24,460 bases of DNA from CAXQRU01 sp964226685 (GTDB lineage: Bacteria; Pseudomonadota; Gammaproteobacteria; Pseudomonadales; Cellvibrionaceae). The notes below the pieces were generated by a model, which was not told the origin of the DNA, ran no database searches, and saw only the letters and a program-made list of their open reading frames with translations. Every line of letters begins with the position of its first letter. The first letter of the stretch is position 1. Both the position numbers and the translations under genes were made by a program. This document shows positions 1 through 7,925 of this stretch, piece by piece. The stretch spans positions 1 through 24,460 of the forward strand of contig CAXQRU010000134.1 in the NCBI GenBank assembly GCA_964226685.1. The letters run 5' to 3'.

Positions 1-23
1 TCAGACGTGTGCTCTTCCGATCT
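1..23. other. Residual Illumina sequencing adapter at the left end
   Basis: The first 23 bases equal the 3' part of the standard TruSeq read-2 adapter, ending in CTCTTCCGATCT. They are not genomic. The true sequence begins at about base 24, so nothing should be inferred about what lies left of the hydrolase gene. Confidence 0.97.
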
Positions 24-50
24 CACTTTAAGAATAATCTGTTTGCGTAC

Positions 51-923
51 CTAGTCATTTAAAAATCGACCCATCGCCTTGTAAGCCTTTTGCTCTGTCA
101 ATAACGGCGCATGGCCACATTGCTCAATAGTCACTATTGATAAGTTGTCTAATGCAGCTTTCATCTTATCAACAATCTCTTTACTCAATAATGAGGACAG
201 TTCACCATGGATCAACAACACTGGCGTCTTTTCTTCTTTTAAGAGTAGAAATTGAGGCCATAAGTTCAATTCTACGTTGTTCTCAATGGCTGCTTTGATA
301 TTAATTGCTATGTTAGGGTCATAATCCCTTTCAAAGCCATTCTCAGTCTCTTTAAATAGCATTTTTGTAAAAGCTTCCCATTGTTCTCCATCAAAATTGG
401 GGTAACAATCCCCAGAGGCATGTCGCTGAAAAGCCAAAGCATTTTGAAAACTAGAAAAGAATAAGTTCTGTCCAATTGATGCAGCGATTGCATGGAAACC
501 TTTGGTGCACACTTCTGGGCCAATATCGTTTAAAATCAAACGGTTAATTCGCTTTGGTTGCTCTGCATGCATCACCAGCCCCATCAAACCTCCCATAGAT
601 GTACCAATGAGATCAAAATCATTCACTTTTTCGCTATCCAAAATCTTCCAAGTATCTGATATATATTGTAAAAGATGATAGTTGTCAGGATTACAATCGA
701 ACTCACTCAGCCCTCTACCCCGTTGCTCAATGACAATGATTTTTGCGCCAATTGGTAAGAGGGGCACCAGTGGAATAAAATCTCGATGAGTTCGTGTCAG
801 GCCATGTAAACAAACAATAGTACGCTGGGCTTGATTAGCATCGTACACATAGTAAGCGATACGTAGATGACCAATAGCGCAGTACTTAAGTTCGAACCCT
901 CTTGTTATTGCCGATTCATGCAC
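51..923 (-). CDS. Alpha/beta-hydrolase fold protein
   Basis: A 290-residue cytoplasmic hydrolase with no signal peptide. The oxyanion-loop motif HGLTRTHRDF lies at residues 40-49 and the nucleophile elbow G-T-S-M-G at 107-111, with Ser109 as nucleophile. The conserved stretch LNDIGP follows at 131-136, and the terminal GHAP motif gives His271. This is the layout of a broad family of proteobacterial esterase or lactonase-like hydrolases of unknown substrate. The catalytic acid is odd: after strand 7 the family usually reads G-x-x-S-D-L-L, but here it is GELSSLL, with Ser244 in place of Asp. Asp133 after strand 6 is a possible substitute. The start is GTG at 923, with no other in-frame start until Met110. 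It overlaps the upstream response-regulator gene by 8 bases, so the two are probably translated together. The TAG stop is at 51, close to the contig edge. Fold is certain, substrate unknown. Confidence 0.88.
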   Translation of the reverse strand: MHESAITRGFELKYCAIGHLRIAYYVYDANQAQRTIVCLHGLTRTHRDFIPLVPLLPIGAKIIVIEQRGRGLSEFDCNPDNYHLLQYISDTWKILDSEKVNDFDLIGTSMGGLMGLVMHAEQPKRINRLILNDIGPEVCTKGFHAIAASIGQNLFFSSFQNALAFQRHASGDCYPNFDGEQWEAFTKMLFKETENGFERDYDPNIAINIKAAIENNVELNLWPQFLLLKEEKTPVLLIHGELSSLLSKEIVDKMKAALDNLSIVTIEQCGHAPLLTEQKAYKAMGRFLND

Positions 924-1287
924 TATTGGCCATCGCTTCGATTAAATTGTCTGTTTTTAAAGGCTTTTGAACATACTGCCCAACTACTGTAAACGCTTTG
1001 CATCGTATCAAATCTTTTTCAACCATCGAGGAGGTCAGCATGACTATTTTGGTCTGCCTTTGCCCAAATCGATCTTGGTAATGCTCCAGAAACTCGAACC
1101 CTCCCATTCTTGGCATACTAATGTCTAGAAAAATCAAATCTGGCGTGAGAGTTTCAAGTATTTCAAGAGCTTGCTGGCCATCATAAGCTTCTGTGATATT
1201 GACATCATCTTTGTACTGATTAATTGCATGCTGACAAAGAAATTGATCTCCTTCGTTATCATCGATAACTAAGACGTTGTATGACAT
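916..1287 (-). CDS. Single-domain response regulator (CheY-like receiver)
   Basis: A 123-residue protein consisting only of a receiver domain. The acidic pair is Asp9/Asp10, the phosphoacceptor is Asp55 in FLDISMPRMGG, the switch residue is Thr85 in MLTSS, and Lys108 sits in QKPL. All residues needed for phosphorylation and Mg2+ binding are present. There is no output domain, so it probably acts through protein contact or passes phosphate on. The ATG at 1287 is preceded by a strong Shine-Dalgarno, GAGGTGA. No histidine kinase is nearby; the chemoreceptor at 4950 is the only other signalling gene on this side and is not adjacent. The gene overlaps the hydrolase downstream by 8 bases, which suggests a two-gene operon. 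The region 1288-1399 must hold its promoter, but I see no convincing one on this strand. Confidence 0.93.
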   Translation of the reverse strand: MSYNVLVIDDNEGDQFLCQHAINQYKDDVNITEAYDGQQALEILETLTPDLIFLDISMPRMGGFEFLEHYQDRFGQRQTKIVMLTSSMVEKDLIRCKAFTVVGQYVQKPLKTDNLIEAMANSA

Positions 1288-1364
1288 TTTTCACCTCAAA
1301 AACCAATATACCTTTTAAATATAGCTCTTTTGTAGCGTTTTTGATTTTAAAAAGTATTGTTTTT

Positions 1365-1392
1365 TTGATTTACGGCCCAATTTTGATAGATT
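1365..1392 (+). promoter_or_regulatory. Candidate sigma-70 promoter for cysH
   Basis: TTGATT (1365-1370), a 16-base spacer, then TAGATT (1387-1392). Both hexamers match the consensus at four of six positions. Transcription would start near 1399, just before the ATG at 1412, and would make the GTG at 1400 an unlikely start. The region is AT-rich, so chance matches are common. Confidence 0.3.
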
Positions 1393-1411
1393 TATCGTTG
1401 TGAGTATTACT

Positions 1412-2065
1412 ATGTCTAATGTGTTAGATCTTCCTGAAAATTCCAGTTTGTCTGATATCAACCAAGTATTAAAGACTCAGTCTCCCATCGAGATTATTCG
1501 TTGGGCTATTGAGCGAGCTAAGCGCCCGATTGTTACCACCAATTTTGGTCCTCATGAGGCGGCCATTTTGCATATGGCGGTTCAAGTTAAACCGGATATC
1601 GATGTAATTTGTGTTGATACAGGTTACAACACAGATGCCACTTACCGCTTTGCTCAAAATGTAATAGAACGTTTATCGTTAAATATTCATTATTTTTCAC
1701 CCAGAGTCACTCGCCAGCGCCGTGAAGTGGTTTTTGGTGGTGTGCCCAGTATAGATGATGAAAAAGCTCACGATGAATTCACGCGGGAGGTAAAGTTAGA
1801 GCCTTTTTCTAGGGCCATGAGTGAATTTAATCCGGACGTTTGGTTAACCGCGATTCGCAAAGAACAAACACCATTTCGTGATTCCTTGGATATCGTCAGT
1901 CGAGATATAGCCACAGACTGCTTAAAAGTAGCCCCCCTATTCTATTGGAGTGAGCTGGATCTTGAGGAGTACTTAGTCGAAAATGATCTGCCCATTGAAG
2001 AAGATTATTTTGATCCAACCAAAGTGTTAAAAAATCGTGAATGCGGTTTGCATGTTGGTAAATAA
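1412..2065 (+). CDS. cysH: Phosphoadenosine phosphosulfate (PAPS) reductase
   Basis: CysH reduces PAPS to sulfite and 3',5'-ADP with electrons from thioredoxin, in assimilatory sulfate reduction in the cytoplasm. Counting from the upstream GTG at 1400, the PP-loop region TTNFGPHEAA is at residues 46-55, DTGYNT at 73-78, KLEPFSRAM at 132-140 and the catalytic ECGLH near the C-terminus with Cys215. The extra cysteine pairs that bind [4Fe-4S] in APS reductases are absent, so PAPS is the expected substrate. I place the start at ATG 1412 because GTGAG lies 7 bases before it, while GTG 1400 has no ribosome binding site. The resulting 217 residues are a little shorter than the roughly 244 of E. coli CysH. 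It is monocistronic with its own terminator. TrxB in this window (18865-19809) would recycle its electron donor. Confidence 0.92.
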   Translation: MSNVLDLPENSSLSDINQVLKTQSPIEIIRWAIERAKRPIVTTNFGPHEAAILHMAVQVKPDIDVICVDTGYNTDATYRFAQNVIERLSLNIHYFSPRVTRQRREVVFGGVPSIDDEKAHDEFTREVKLEPFSRAMSEFNPDVWLTAIRKEQTPFRDSLDIVSRDIATDCLKVAPLFYWSELDLEEYLVENDLPIEEDYFDPTKVLKNRECGLHVGK

Positions 2066-2066
2066 T

Positions 2067-2086
2067 TAACGCCCCTCGGGGCGTTA
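2067..2086. terminator. Bidirectional hairpin terminator between cysH and the AstE-like gene
   Basis: A perfect inverted repeat TAACGCCCC/GGGGCGTTA lies two bases after the cysH stop and four bases before the stop of the convergent minus-strand gene. The U-run is weak in both directions (AGCTTT on the plus strand, ATTATT on the minus strand). It fits a shared terminator for convergent genes. Confidence 0.8.
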
Positions 2087-2089
2087 GCT

Positions 2090-3103
2090 TTACATATTTG
2101 GCATCAACAAATCCTGCATTATTTCAATGTTTTCAACAATTTCTATATCATCTTCTGCAAAATAAGCGATATGAAACATAGCATCTCCTTCCTGTACTAA
2201 AGGGATGTTCTGTTTGCCAATCACAATTCCTGAGCGTTCGCTCTTTACTTCTCCGAAAATTTCTCCAAGTGGACTGCCAATAGTCGCTAAGATATCACCC
2301 TTTTGCACTTGATCACCGAGCTCTTTGTGAATATTCACAATACCGCTGGCATTGGCTCTGGTCCACTTACTGGTATTGGCAACAAATGGCGTAACTGCTA
2401 TTTTTTTTCGTTCTTTCCGTTTAAGCATTCCTAACTTTAGCAATATATTTAATATGCCTTTGACGCCCATTCTTATTGATAATTCATCAAAACGCAGAGC
2501 CTGACCCGCCTCATAGAGTAACACTTTTGTGCCTAGTTCAACCGCTGCTTGCCTGAGAGAACCATCTCGTAAATCGGCATTGAGCAGAACCGGTACTCCA
2601 AAGGCATTGGCCAACTCCAAGGTTTCATCATCCCGCAAATTGGCTCGAATCTGAGGTAAATTGGATCGATGAATCGCGCCCGTATGCAGGTCAATACCAT
2701 AATCACACGGTTTCACAATCTCTTTTAAAAAGGTATTGGCCACAATCCCGGCTAGCGAGCCTTTAGATGAACCTGGAAAACTTCGGTTTAAATCCCGACG
2801 ATCGGGCATGTAACGGCTCTGGTTTAGCACACCATAAACATTGACCATGGGCACTAGTAATAAGGTACCAGCGCTCAAACGAAAGCCCTTTTGATTAATG
2901 AGGCGGCGAATAATTTCAATACCATTAAGTTCATCACCATGCACCGCCGCACTAACAAAAACGGTTGGCCCTGGCTGTTTAGCACGTATAACATGGATTG
3001 GCATGCATATATCGGTATCCGTATATAGGCGAACAACGGGCAGTTCAATTTGTAACGTTTGGCCCGGTAAAATATTATGGCCGCCAATCCGTAGAGCAGC
3101 CAT
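2090..3103 (-). CDS. Succinylglutamate desuccinylase/aspartoacylase-family zinc hydrolase
   Basis: A 337-residue M14-type deacylase of the AstE/AspA family. Zinc-binding residues are visible: HGDE with His55 and Glu58, and DLHTG with His140. The substrate-binding motif RRDLNRSFPG is at 102-111, and the likely catalytic glutamate is Glu198 in LLYEAG. Residues from about 235 on form a C-terminal beta-rich segment that looks like the barrel found after the catalytic domain in this group (G-D-Q-V-x-K-G-D, 263-270). The substrate is not AstE's by context: no arginine succinyltransferase genes are here. Relatives often sit beside rimK-type ligases, but none is visible. The ATG is one base after the gor stop, so it is surely cotranscribed with gor. 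Family assignment is firm; the substrate is unknown. Confidence 0.88.
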   Translation of the reverse strand: MAALRIGGHNILPGQTLQIELPVVRLYTDTDICMPIHVIRAKQPGPTVFVSAAVHGDELNGIEIIRRLINQKGFRLSAGTLLLVPMVNVYGVLNQSRYMPDRRDLNRSFPGSSKGSLAGIVANTFLKEIVKPCDYGIDLHTGAIHRSNLPQIRANLRDDETLELANAFGVPVLLNADLRDGSLRQAAVELGTKVLLYEAGQALRFDELSIRMGVKGILNILLKLGMLKRKERKKIAVTPFVANTSKWTRANASGIVNIHKELGDQVQKGDILATIGSPLGEIFGEVKSERSGIVIGKQNIPLVQEGDAMFHIAYFAEDDIEIVENIEIMQDLLMPNM

Positions 3104-3104
3104 C

Positions 3105-4472
3105 TTATTTCTCTATGACCCGGGTGGTATCACGCATGGTCACAAAATCCTCTGCAATTGTGGGATGGATTCCTAGGGTTGCATCAAATTGTTGTTTAGT
3201 CGCCCCCGCGTTTATTGCAACGGCAAACCCTTGAATAATTTCTCCCGCTTCATAGCCAACCATATGACAGCCCACTACCCTATCGTTTTGATTATTGACT
3301 ACCAATTTACAATATACTTTTTCATCGACTGAGCTAATAGAGTGTTTTAAAGCCTTAAAACTTGAAATGAAAACAGACACTGAGTCAAAGCGCTCTACCG
3401 CTTGTTCTTCTGTTAAGCCAACGGTTGCAATTGAAGGATGACTAAATACCGCCGTTGGAATATTGTCATAATTCATTGATAACTGTTCACCACCGTATAG
3501 GTTTCTGGCAAACACCATCGCTTCTGACAAGGCAACAGGCGTTAATTGAACTCGATCAATCACATCACCAATGGCATAGATGGAGTGCTCACTGGTTTGG
3601 AACTTGTGATCAACAACTATCGCTCCGCGGTCATTGACTTTGACTTTTGTATTTTCTAAACCCAAGCCATCCAGTTTTGGTTTTCGCCCAGTAGCATATA
3701 GAATGGTGTCTACAGTCAATGAGCTGTCATCATCGAGTAACGCATGCAGTTTGCCATCAGGTAGTTTTTGAATACTGACAATATTTTTAGAAAAGTGAAG
3801 GTTAACGCCCTTTTTATTCATTTCAGCAGCAACAAATTCACGGATATCTCGATCGAAGCCTTTTAAAAATAACTCACCTCGATACACTAAATGAGTTTCT
3901 GCTCCTAGACCGTTAAAAATACTCGCAAATTCTAAACCGATGTAGCCACCACCAACTACAATGGCTGATTGAGGAAACTGTTCCATATAGAAAACTTGGT
4001 TGGAGTCTATGATATGTTCCTTACCTGGAATATCTGGAATATCTGGCCATCCACCAACAGCTATTAATAGACGCTCAGCCGTGTAAACTTTTTTTCCGAC
4101 CACAACGCAATGAGGGTTTTTAATCACGCCTTTCCCCTCGATAAGTTCTACACCCGCATTATTTAGTACATTTCGATAGATGCCATTTAATAGCTCAATC
4201 TCTTTATTTTTATTATCCCTTAGCGTAGGCCAATCAAAACTGGGCTTTTCGATCTGCCAACCATAACCATGAGCGGTTTCGAAGTCTTCTGAAAAATGAG
4301 CGCCGTATGAGAACAACTTTTTGGGGACACAACCCACGTTGACGCAGGTGCCGCCTAAGTAGCGCTCTTCAATAACTGCGACTTTGGCCCCTCTTTGACT
4401 CGCAAAGCGGCTGGCTCTCACTCCACCAGATCCGGCTCCAATCACAATAAGATCATAATCATACTCAGACAT
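3105..4472 (-). CDS. gor: Glutathione-disulfide reductase
   Basis: A 455-residue FAD flavoprotein that reduces glutathione disulfide with NADPH. The FAD-binding GAGSGG is at 12-17. The redox disulfide GGTCVNVGCVPKK has Cys43 and Cys48. The second dinucleotide motif is GGGYIGLEFA, followed by an arginine (VYRG), as expected for NADPH use. The second FAD contact is YAIGDV, and the C-terminal HPTIAEDF carries the catalytic His-Glu region contributed by the partner subunit. Length is normal for the bacterial enzyme (about 450). The ATG at 4472 has AAGGA five bases upstream. The AstE-like gene follows after one base. Reduced glutathione is also the cofactor of the formaldehyde pathway encoded at 11286-13241. 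Confidence 0.95.
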   Translation of the reverse strand: MSEYDYDLIVIGAGSGGVRASRFASQRGAKVAVIEERYLGGTCVNVGCVPKKLFSYGAHFSEDFETAHGYGWQIEKPSFDWPTLRDNKNKEIELLNGIYRNVLNNAGVELIEGKGVIKNPHCVVVGKKVYTAERLLIAVGGWPDIPDIPGKEHIIDSNQVFYMEQFPQSAIVVGGGYIGLEFASIFNGLGAETHLVYRGELFLKGFDRDIREFVAAEMNKKGVNLHFSKNIVSIQKLPDGKLHALLDDDSSLTVDTILYATGRKPKLDGLGLENTKVKVNDRGAIVVDHKFQTSEHSIYAIGDVIDRVQLTPVALSEAMVFARNLYGGEQLSMNYDNIPTAVFSHPSIATVGLTEEQAVERFDSVSVFISSFKALKHSISSVDEKVYCKLVVNNQNDRVVGCHMVGYEAGEIIQGFAVAINAGATKQQFDATLGIHPTIAEDFVTMRDTTRVIEK

Positions 4473-4577
4473 AGGTATCCTTGGTATCAGATTGACGAAT
4501 GACCTAGTGTAACTAACTTAGTCCGTGTAAGTTGATTTATTTTTTGTATAAATGCGGTAGATAAAAATGATGCGGGC

Positions 4578-4817
4578 TTAAACCGAAATATCAACCTTTT
4601 GTAAGCGGTTGTTCTTTCGTCTATCACCTGAGCGCAAGTCAAGTAGTGGCTTTAACTTTCTCTTCCTTCTATCTTGTTGTTTTCTACGATCATACTTGGC
4701 TTCAATGATGATGGCATCATCAATAGGGTTTGCTGGCCTAGGTTTTGCGGTTACCGGCTGGTTAATTCTCTTTAGTGCATAACGGGCATACACATCGCCC
4801 GACCCATTGATTTTCAT
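4578..4817 (-). CDS. Small highly basic protein of unknown function
   Basis: I do not recognise this 79-residue protein. It starts MKINGSGDVYARYALKRI and then carries a central very basic segment (about 44-70) with repeated D-R-R motifs: YDRRKQQDRRKRK and SGDRRKNNR. No cysteine, membrane segment or signal peptide is seen. The charge suggests nucleic-acid or ribosome binding, but that is only an inference. The ATG at 4817 lacks a clear ribosome binding site. It lies upstream of gor on the same strand with a 105-base gap, so cotranscription is possible. The regular codon use and a clean open frame between two AT-rich gaps support a real gene. Confidence 0.6.
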   Translation of the reverse strand: MKINGSGDVYARYALKRINQPVTAKPRPANPIDDAIIIEAKYDRRKQQDRRKRKLKPLLDLRSGDRRKNNRLQKVDISV

Positions 4818-4949
4818 ACAAAAGATAAATATTTAGATGACGTGCACTTATAATACTCAAAGTGTTTAGTTTTTACCAGATGAAAATAATTTTTGATTCT
4901 ATCAATGGCGTAAATTGCATTGTTTTTCGCCTATAGGATGAGATGTTGG

Positions 4950-6212
4950 TCACAAATTTTGAGGTGCTAACTGCGACACCAGATGTTTAAGCTCAGTTAT
5001 CGCTTCAGGATGGGCACTCGAAGGCTGCAAAGTATTGGAGATTTGATGTAATTTCTTTATAGCAGCATATAAATCTGAGTCGTCATTATCCTCTATTTGA
5101 GCTTTTAAAGCATTGATATTAGTACTGATAGCGCCAAGCATGTCATTAATACCTGCTGCATGACTGGCATTAACATGAGCATTTTCTTTGCCCTTTGATA
5201 AGGTATTTTGAACCCGCTCACTGGCAGCTTGAAGCTCTTCAATGACATGTTGAATTTCTGTTGTCGATGCTTGAGTTTTGGATGCCAAAGAACGAACCTC
5301 ATCAGCGACCACCGCAAATCCTCGTCCTTGTTCACCCGCTCTAGCCGCCTCAATAGCCGCGTTTAGCGCTAACAAGTTAGTTTGTTCTGCAATGCTTTTA
5401 ATCACATTCAATATAGAGCCGATATTGTTGGCTTTTTGACTTAGCTCCGTCGCTTCTTGTCCAGCATTATCCATTTCTGCGGCAAGACCTTTAGCATTAT
5501 TTGCATTGGCTGTGATTTCTTGTTGGCAATGATTGCTGTTCTTTGTAAGCTCGCCAAACAATTCACGTATCGTAGTATCATCCCGCGATGTGGACATTTC
5601 AGACAGCTCATTTGCTATGTTTAATTGTTGACGATTGTGATCCAACCAACGATCACAGAGCTTGTCTAAACTGCTTTTTAAATGATCGAGCAACTTTTGG
5701 ATAGGTTGAACGTCAATGGAGGGAGCTTCCACTTTCTCTTCCACAATGACGGGTACCTTGTCAGCGTTCGATAAACGTAGCAAGAAAAAAGCCCAAGCAA
5801 TCGTCAATAGCAGTGTCAGTGTGGTGGGGAGCCACACGACAACGGGCTGATTGACTTGTTGAAACGCAGATTCCCTTTGATTTCCCAAACGTTCCATTTT
5901 ATCGGCAGGAAATTGATTGGTTATCAGTAAATTCACCATTTCTTCACTGGCCTTCCAATAGTCTGTCCAGGCCTTTTGTCTCTCTACGGGAAGTTCATTG
6001 AGCGTTTTGCTATGGAGACTCTTCGCTTGCCTAAGCAGTTCAGGATTTTTCAGGGATGCAGAGGCTTCTAACATCCAATGGGTTTTATAAACGCCATCAT
6101 GGTGGTTTGGGGGTTGGCTAGTAAAGTACACCGCTAGGGATAGAGCCACAAAAGCACCTAAAAAGGCCCATACGTGACGAGCCCCCAATACCTTCAATGA
6201 ATTTTGCGACAT
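4950..6212 (-). CDS. Methyl-accepting chemotaxis protein
   Basis: A 420-residue transmembrane chemoreceptor. Membrane segments are at about 12-31 and 124-145, enclosing a short periplasmic region of about 90 residues that is mostly helical (possibly a four-helix-bundle sensor). The cytoplasmic part ends in an MCP signalling hairpin whose tip is IAEQTNLLALNAAIEAARAG followed by GRGFAVVADEVR (about 274-306), the CheA/CheW contact region. I see no recognisable HAMP domain in the linker (about 150-200) and no C-terminal CheR/CheB pentapeptide. The hairpin is shorter than in E. coli receptors. The ATG at 6212 follows AGAGG with good spacing. No che genes are nearby, so it should feed a chemosensory pathway encoded elsewhere. 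The ligand is unknown. Confidence 0.92.
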   Translation of the reverse strand: MSQNSLKVLGARHVWAFLGAFVALSLAVYFTSQPPNHHDGVYKTHWMLEASASLKNPELLRQAKSLHSKTLNELPVERQKAWTDYWKASEEMVNLLITNQFPADKMERLGNQRESAFQQVNQPVVVWLPTTLTLLLTIAWAFFLLRLSNADKVPVIVEEKVEAPSIDVQPIQKLLDHLKSSLDKLCDRWLDHNRQQLNIANELSEMSTSRDDTTIRELFGELTKNSNHCQQEITANANNAKGLAAEMDNAGQEATELSQKANNIGSILNVIKSIAEQTNLLALNAAIEAARAGEQGRGFAVVADEVRSLASKTQASTTEIQHVIEELQAASERVQNTLSKGKENAHVNASHAAGINDMLGAISTNINALKAQIEDNDDSDLYAAIKKLHQISNTLQPSSAHPEAITELKHLVSQLAPQNL

Positions 6213-6263
6213 TTTGACCTCTAAGTGATCACTACTACTCCTTAACTATAGATCAAAATACAA

Positions 6264-6286
6264 AAGGGCGTTAATTAAACGCCCTT
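6264..6286 (-). terminator. Intrinsic terminator of the serS-cysG-mscS operon
   Basis: Read on the minus strand, a perfect 9-bp stem AAGGGCGTT/AACGCCCTT with a 5-base loop begins four bases after the TAA of the MscS-type gene and continues into TTTTG. It separates this operon from the chemoreceptor gene. Confidence 0.85.
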
Positions 6287-6290
6287 AGGA

Positions 6291-7925
6291 TTAAGCCTGA
6301 TGCACAGTAATTTGTTGGAAAGGAATGCCCCAACCATTAGCATTAGCGGCATCAACCGCTGCTTTTTGCAAAAACCGATGAATTCTGAAGTAATCTTCAG
6401 CTACCGCACCGGTAAAGCCAACAATGACTTTATAGTCCAATGAGGAGGCGGCCGCCTTATCAAATTCAAAGCCGAAATAGGTTTTATGCTCGTTATAGGG
6501 GCTGGCTTTCAGAGCGTCTAAAATGGCTTTTTTGAATACGGGTAATATCTCATTGATATCCGCTTGATGACTATAATCAATGCCAAACACTTCATATACC
6601 GTAAATCCATTGGATAAATTTCGTGGTCGACGCTCCAAGAATTGGCTGGTTTGATAATGGTAAATGGATCCACCAAAGTCAACATGAACCGTTTCCGGAC
6701 TTTGTCTCTTCACTTTTCCAAAGGCATTATCCTCTAACATTACAACGTCACCTACTTTTGTGGGAAACAAGGGCTCGCCCTTTTGTAGTGGTCTAGAATG
6801 AAGATCTGCAATATGAGTGATAGGAATTCGTAATTCTGTATCAAGAGCCGGGTTATGTAGCCTTGAATAGATGTCAATCTCTTGAACAATCCATTGTATA
6901 CCTTCAAATTTGATGACTTCACCTTGACGCACTGAGCCAAGATTTAACACGGTTCTTATCTCAACCAAATATTGTGGAATCGCGTCCTTCAAACTGATGA
7001 GTGCGGCCACTACGACTAACACTGAAATTACAAGAAGCAGCCACTCAGAAAATGCATAGAGCACGACTAGATAACCAAGTGTTGCACAGCTGATGGATAA
7101 AAAGCGCTTGGTTAAACTAATCAATCGTTCGGCTAAAACAAGTCGTCGTTGGGTTTTTCTCTTATTGATAATCCAAATGGGTATTTTGCATAGAAAGCTG
7201 ATGATTTGATAAATCAGCATCGCTGACAAAAATGCCAACAGTAGATGCAACAGCATACTTACTACGGTTGTTTTGAGGATGGTTCCCAAATTTTCCCAGA
7301 GAGGATTTTCTGTTTCTAACAGTGTATTAAGTTCATTATTCGTTAACGTCAGTTTTTGTTTGGCAGAAGTTAAACGTGAGTTGGCAGAGGCGACTAGCTC
7401 TTTAAGTTTTTGGGAGACTCTTTTATCAGAGACTATGTTTTGATTTTCGTTTAAGCTTTCAAGAGCCTTAGTCAATTCATCGACGCGCGACTCCCAAAGT
7501 GCCTGTTCCGTTTCTAGCTCCTCGATTTTTCTAGGCCGTTCACTCAAATCTCTCATTTGACCTAATAATGGCTCTACTATTGCTTGCAGATCTTTCCGCC
7601 AGTCAAATTCTTCTTTTATAGGTGTTGGTTCAACGTATAATTTGGCTTTGCCGGCGGCAATAGTTACAAATTCTTCTTCAAGCCCTTGAATAATATCTTC
7701 AACTGCAGCCAATTCCTCTTTAATTTGGCGCTCTTGTAAAATGCTGGAGGCATCTTTTAAGCGTTCATTGATAATCTTTTTTTCTGCCTTCTTAGCATCC
7801 AGTGTTTCATGAATGCTGACTAAACGCTCCTCAATAGTTAGCTCAGAAGTTGTCTCATCAATGGGTTGCGCGAATACAGAAAAAGACAGGCATACCGTTA
7901 AAATAGCTAACACTCTGATTATCAT
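6291..7925 (-). CDS. MscS-family mechanosensitive channel-like membrane protein with coiled-coil domain
   Basis: A 544-residue inner-membrane protein. A signal peptide ends at about residue 19 (SVFAQ). A long periplasmic helical, coiled-coil-prone region (about 25-205) follows, then membrane segments at about 217-246, 276-293 and 294-314. After these comes an MscS-type region: a segment like the MscS pore-lining helix and beta domain (about 320-440), then an alpha/beta C-terminal domain (about 443-541). It resembles MscK/YbdG-like proteins in having a periplasmic extension, though the beta domain is extended by a second SH3-like stretch (VGDVVMLEDNAFGKV). It probably opens under membrane tension and releases solutes. 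The ATG overlaps the cysG-type stop by four bases (ATGA), with GAGG upstream, so it is translationally coupled. The family call is good; the gating role is inferred. Confidence 0.8.
   Translation of the reverse strand: MIIRVLAILTVCLSFSVFAQPIDETTSELTIEERLVSIHETLDAKKAEKKIINERLKDASSILQERQIKEELAAVEDIIQGLEEEFVTIAAGKAKLYVEPTPIKEEFDWRKDLQAIVEPLLGQMRDLSERPRKIEELETEQALWESRVDELTKALESLNENQNIVSDKRVSQKLKELVASANSRLTSAKQKLTLTNNELNTLLETENPLWENLGTILKTTVVSMLLHLLLAFLSAMLIYQIISFLCKIPIWIINKRKTQRRLVLAERLISLTKRFLSISCATLGYLVVLYAFSEWLLLVISVLVVVAALISLKDAIPQYLVEIRTVLNLGSVRQGEVIKFEGIQWIVQEIDIYSRLHNPALDTELRIPITHIADLHSRPLQKGEPLFPTKVGDVVMLEDNAFGKVKRQSPETVHVDFGGSIYHYQTSQFLERRPRNLSNGFTVYEVFGIDYSHQADINEILPVFKKAILDALKASPYNEHKTYFGFEFDKAAASSLDYKVIVGFTGAVAEDYFRIHRFLQKAAVDAANANGWGIPFQQITVHQA

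Noticed and set aside
1412..2065. APS reductase instead of PAPS reductase
   Set aside because: The cysteine pairs that bind the iron-sulfur cluster in APS reductases are absent; only the ECGLH cysteine is in a conserved place.
4515..4533. Inverted repeat AACTTA/TAAGTT upstream of gor
   Set aside because: The stem is only six bases and mostly A-T; too weak to call an operator or terminator without conservation.
6224..6233. Palindrome AGTGATCACT just upstream of the chemoreceptor gene
   Set aside because: A single ten-base palindrome next to the ribosome binding site; no regulator or second copy supports an operator.
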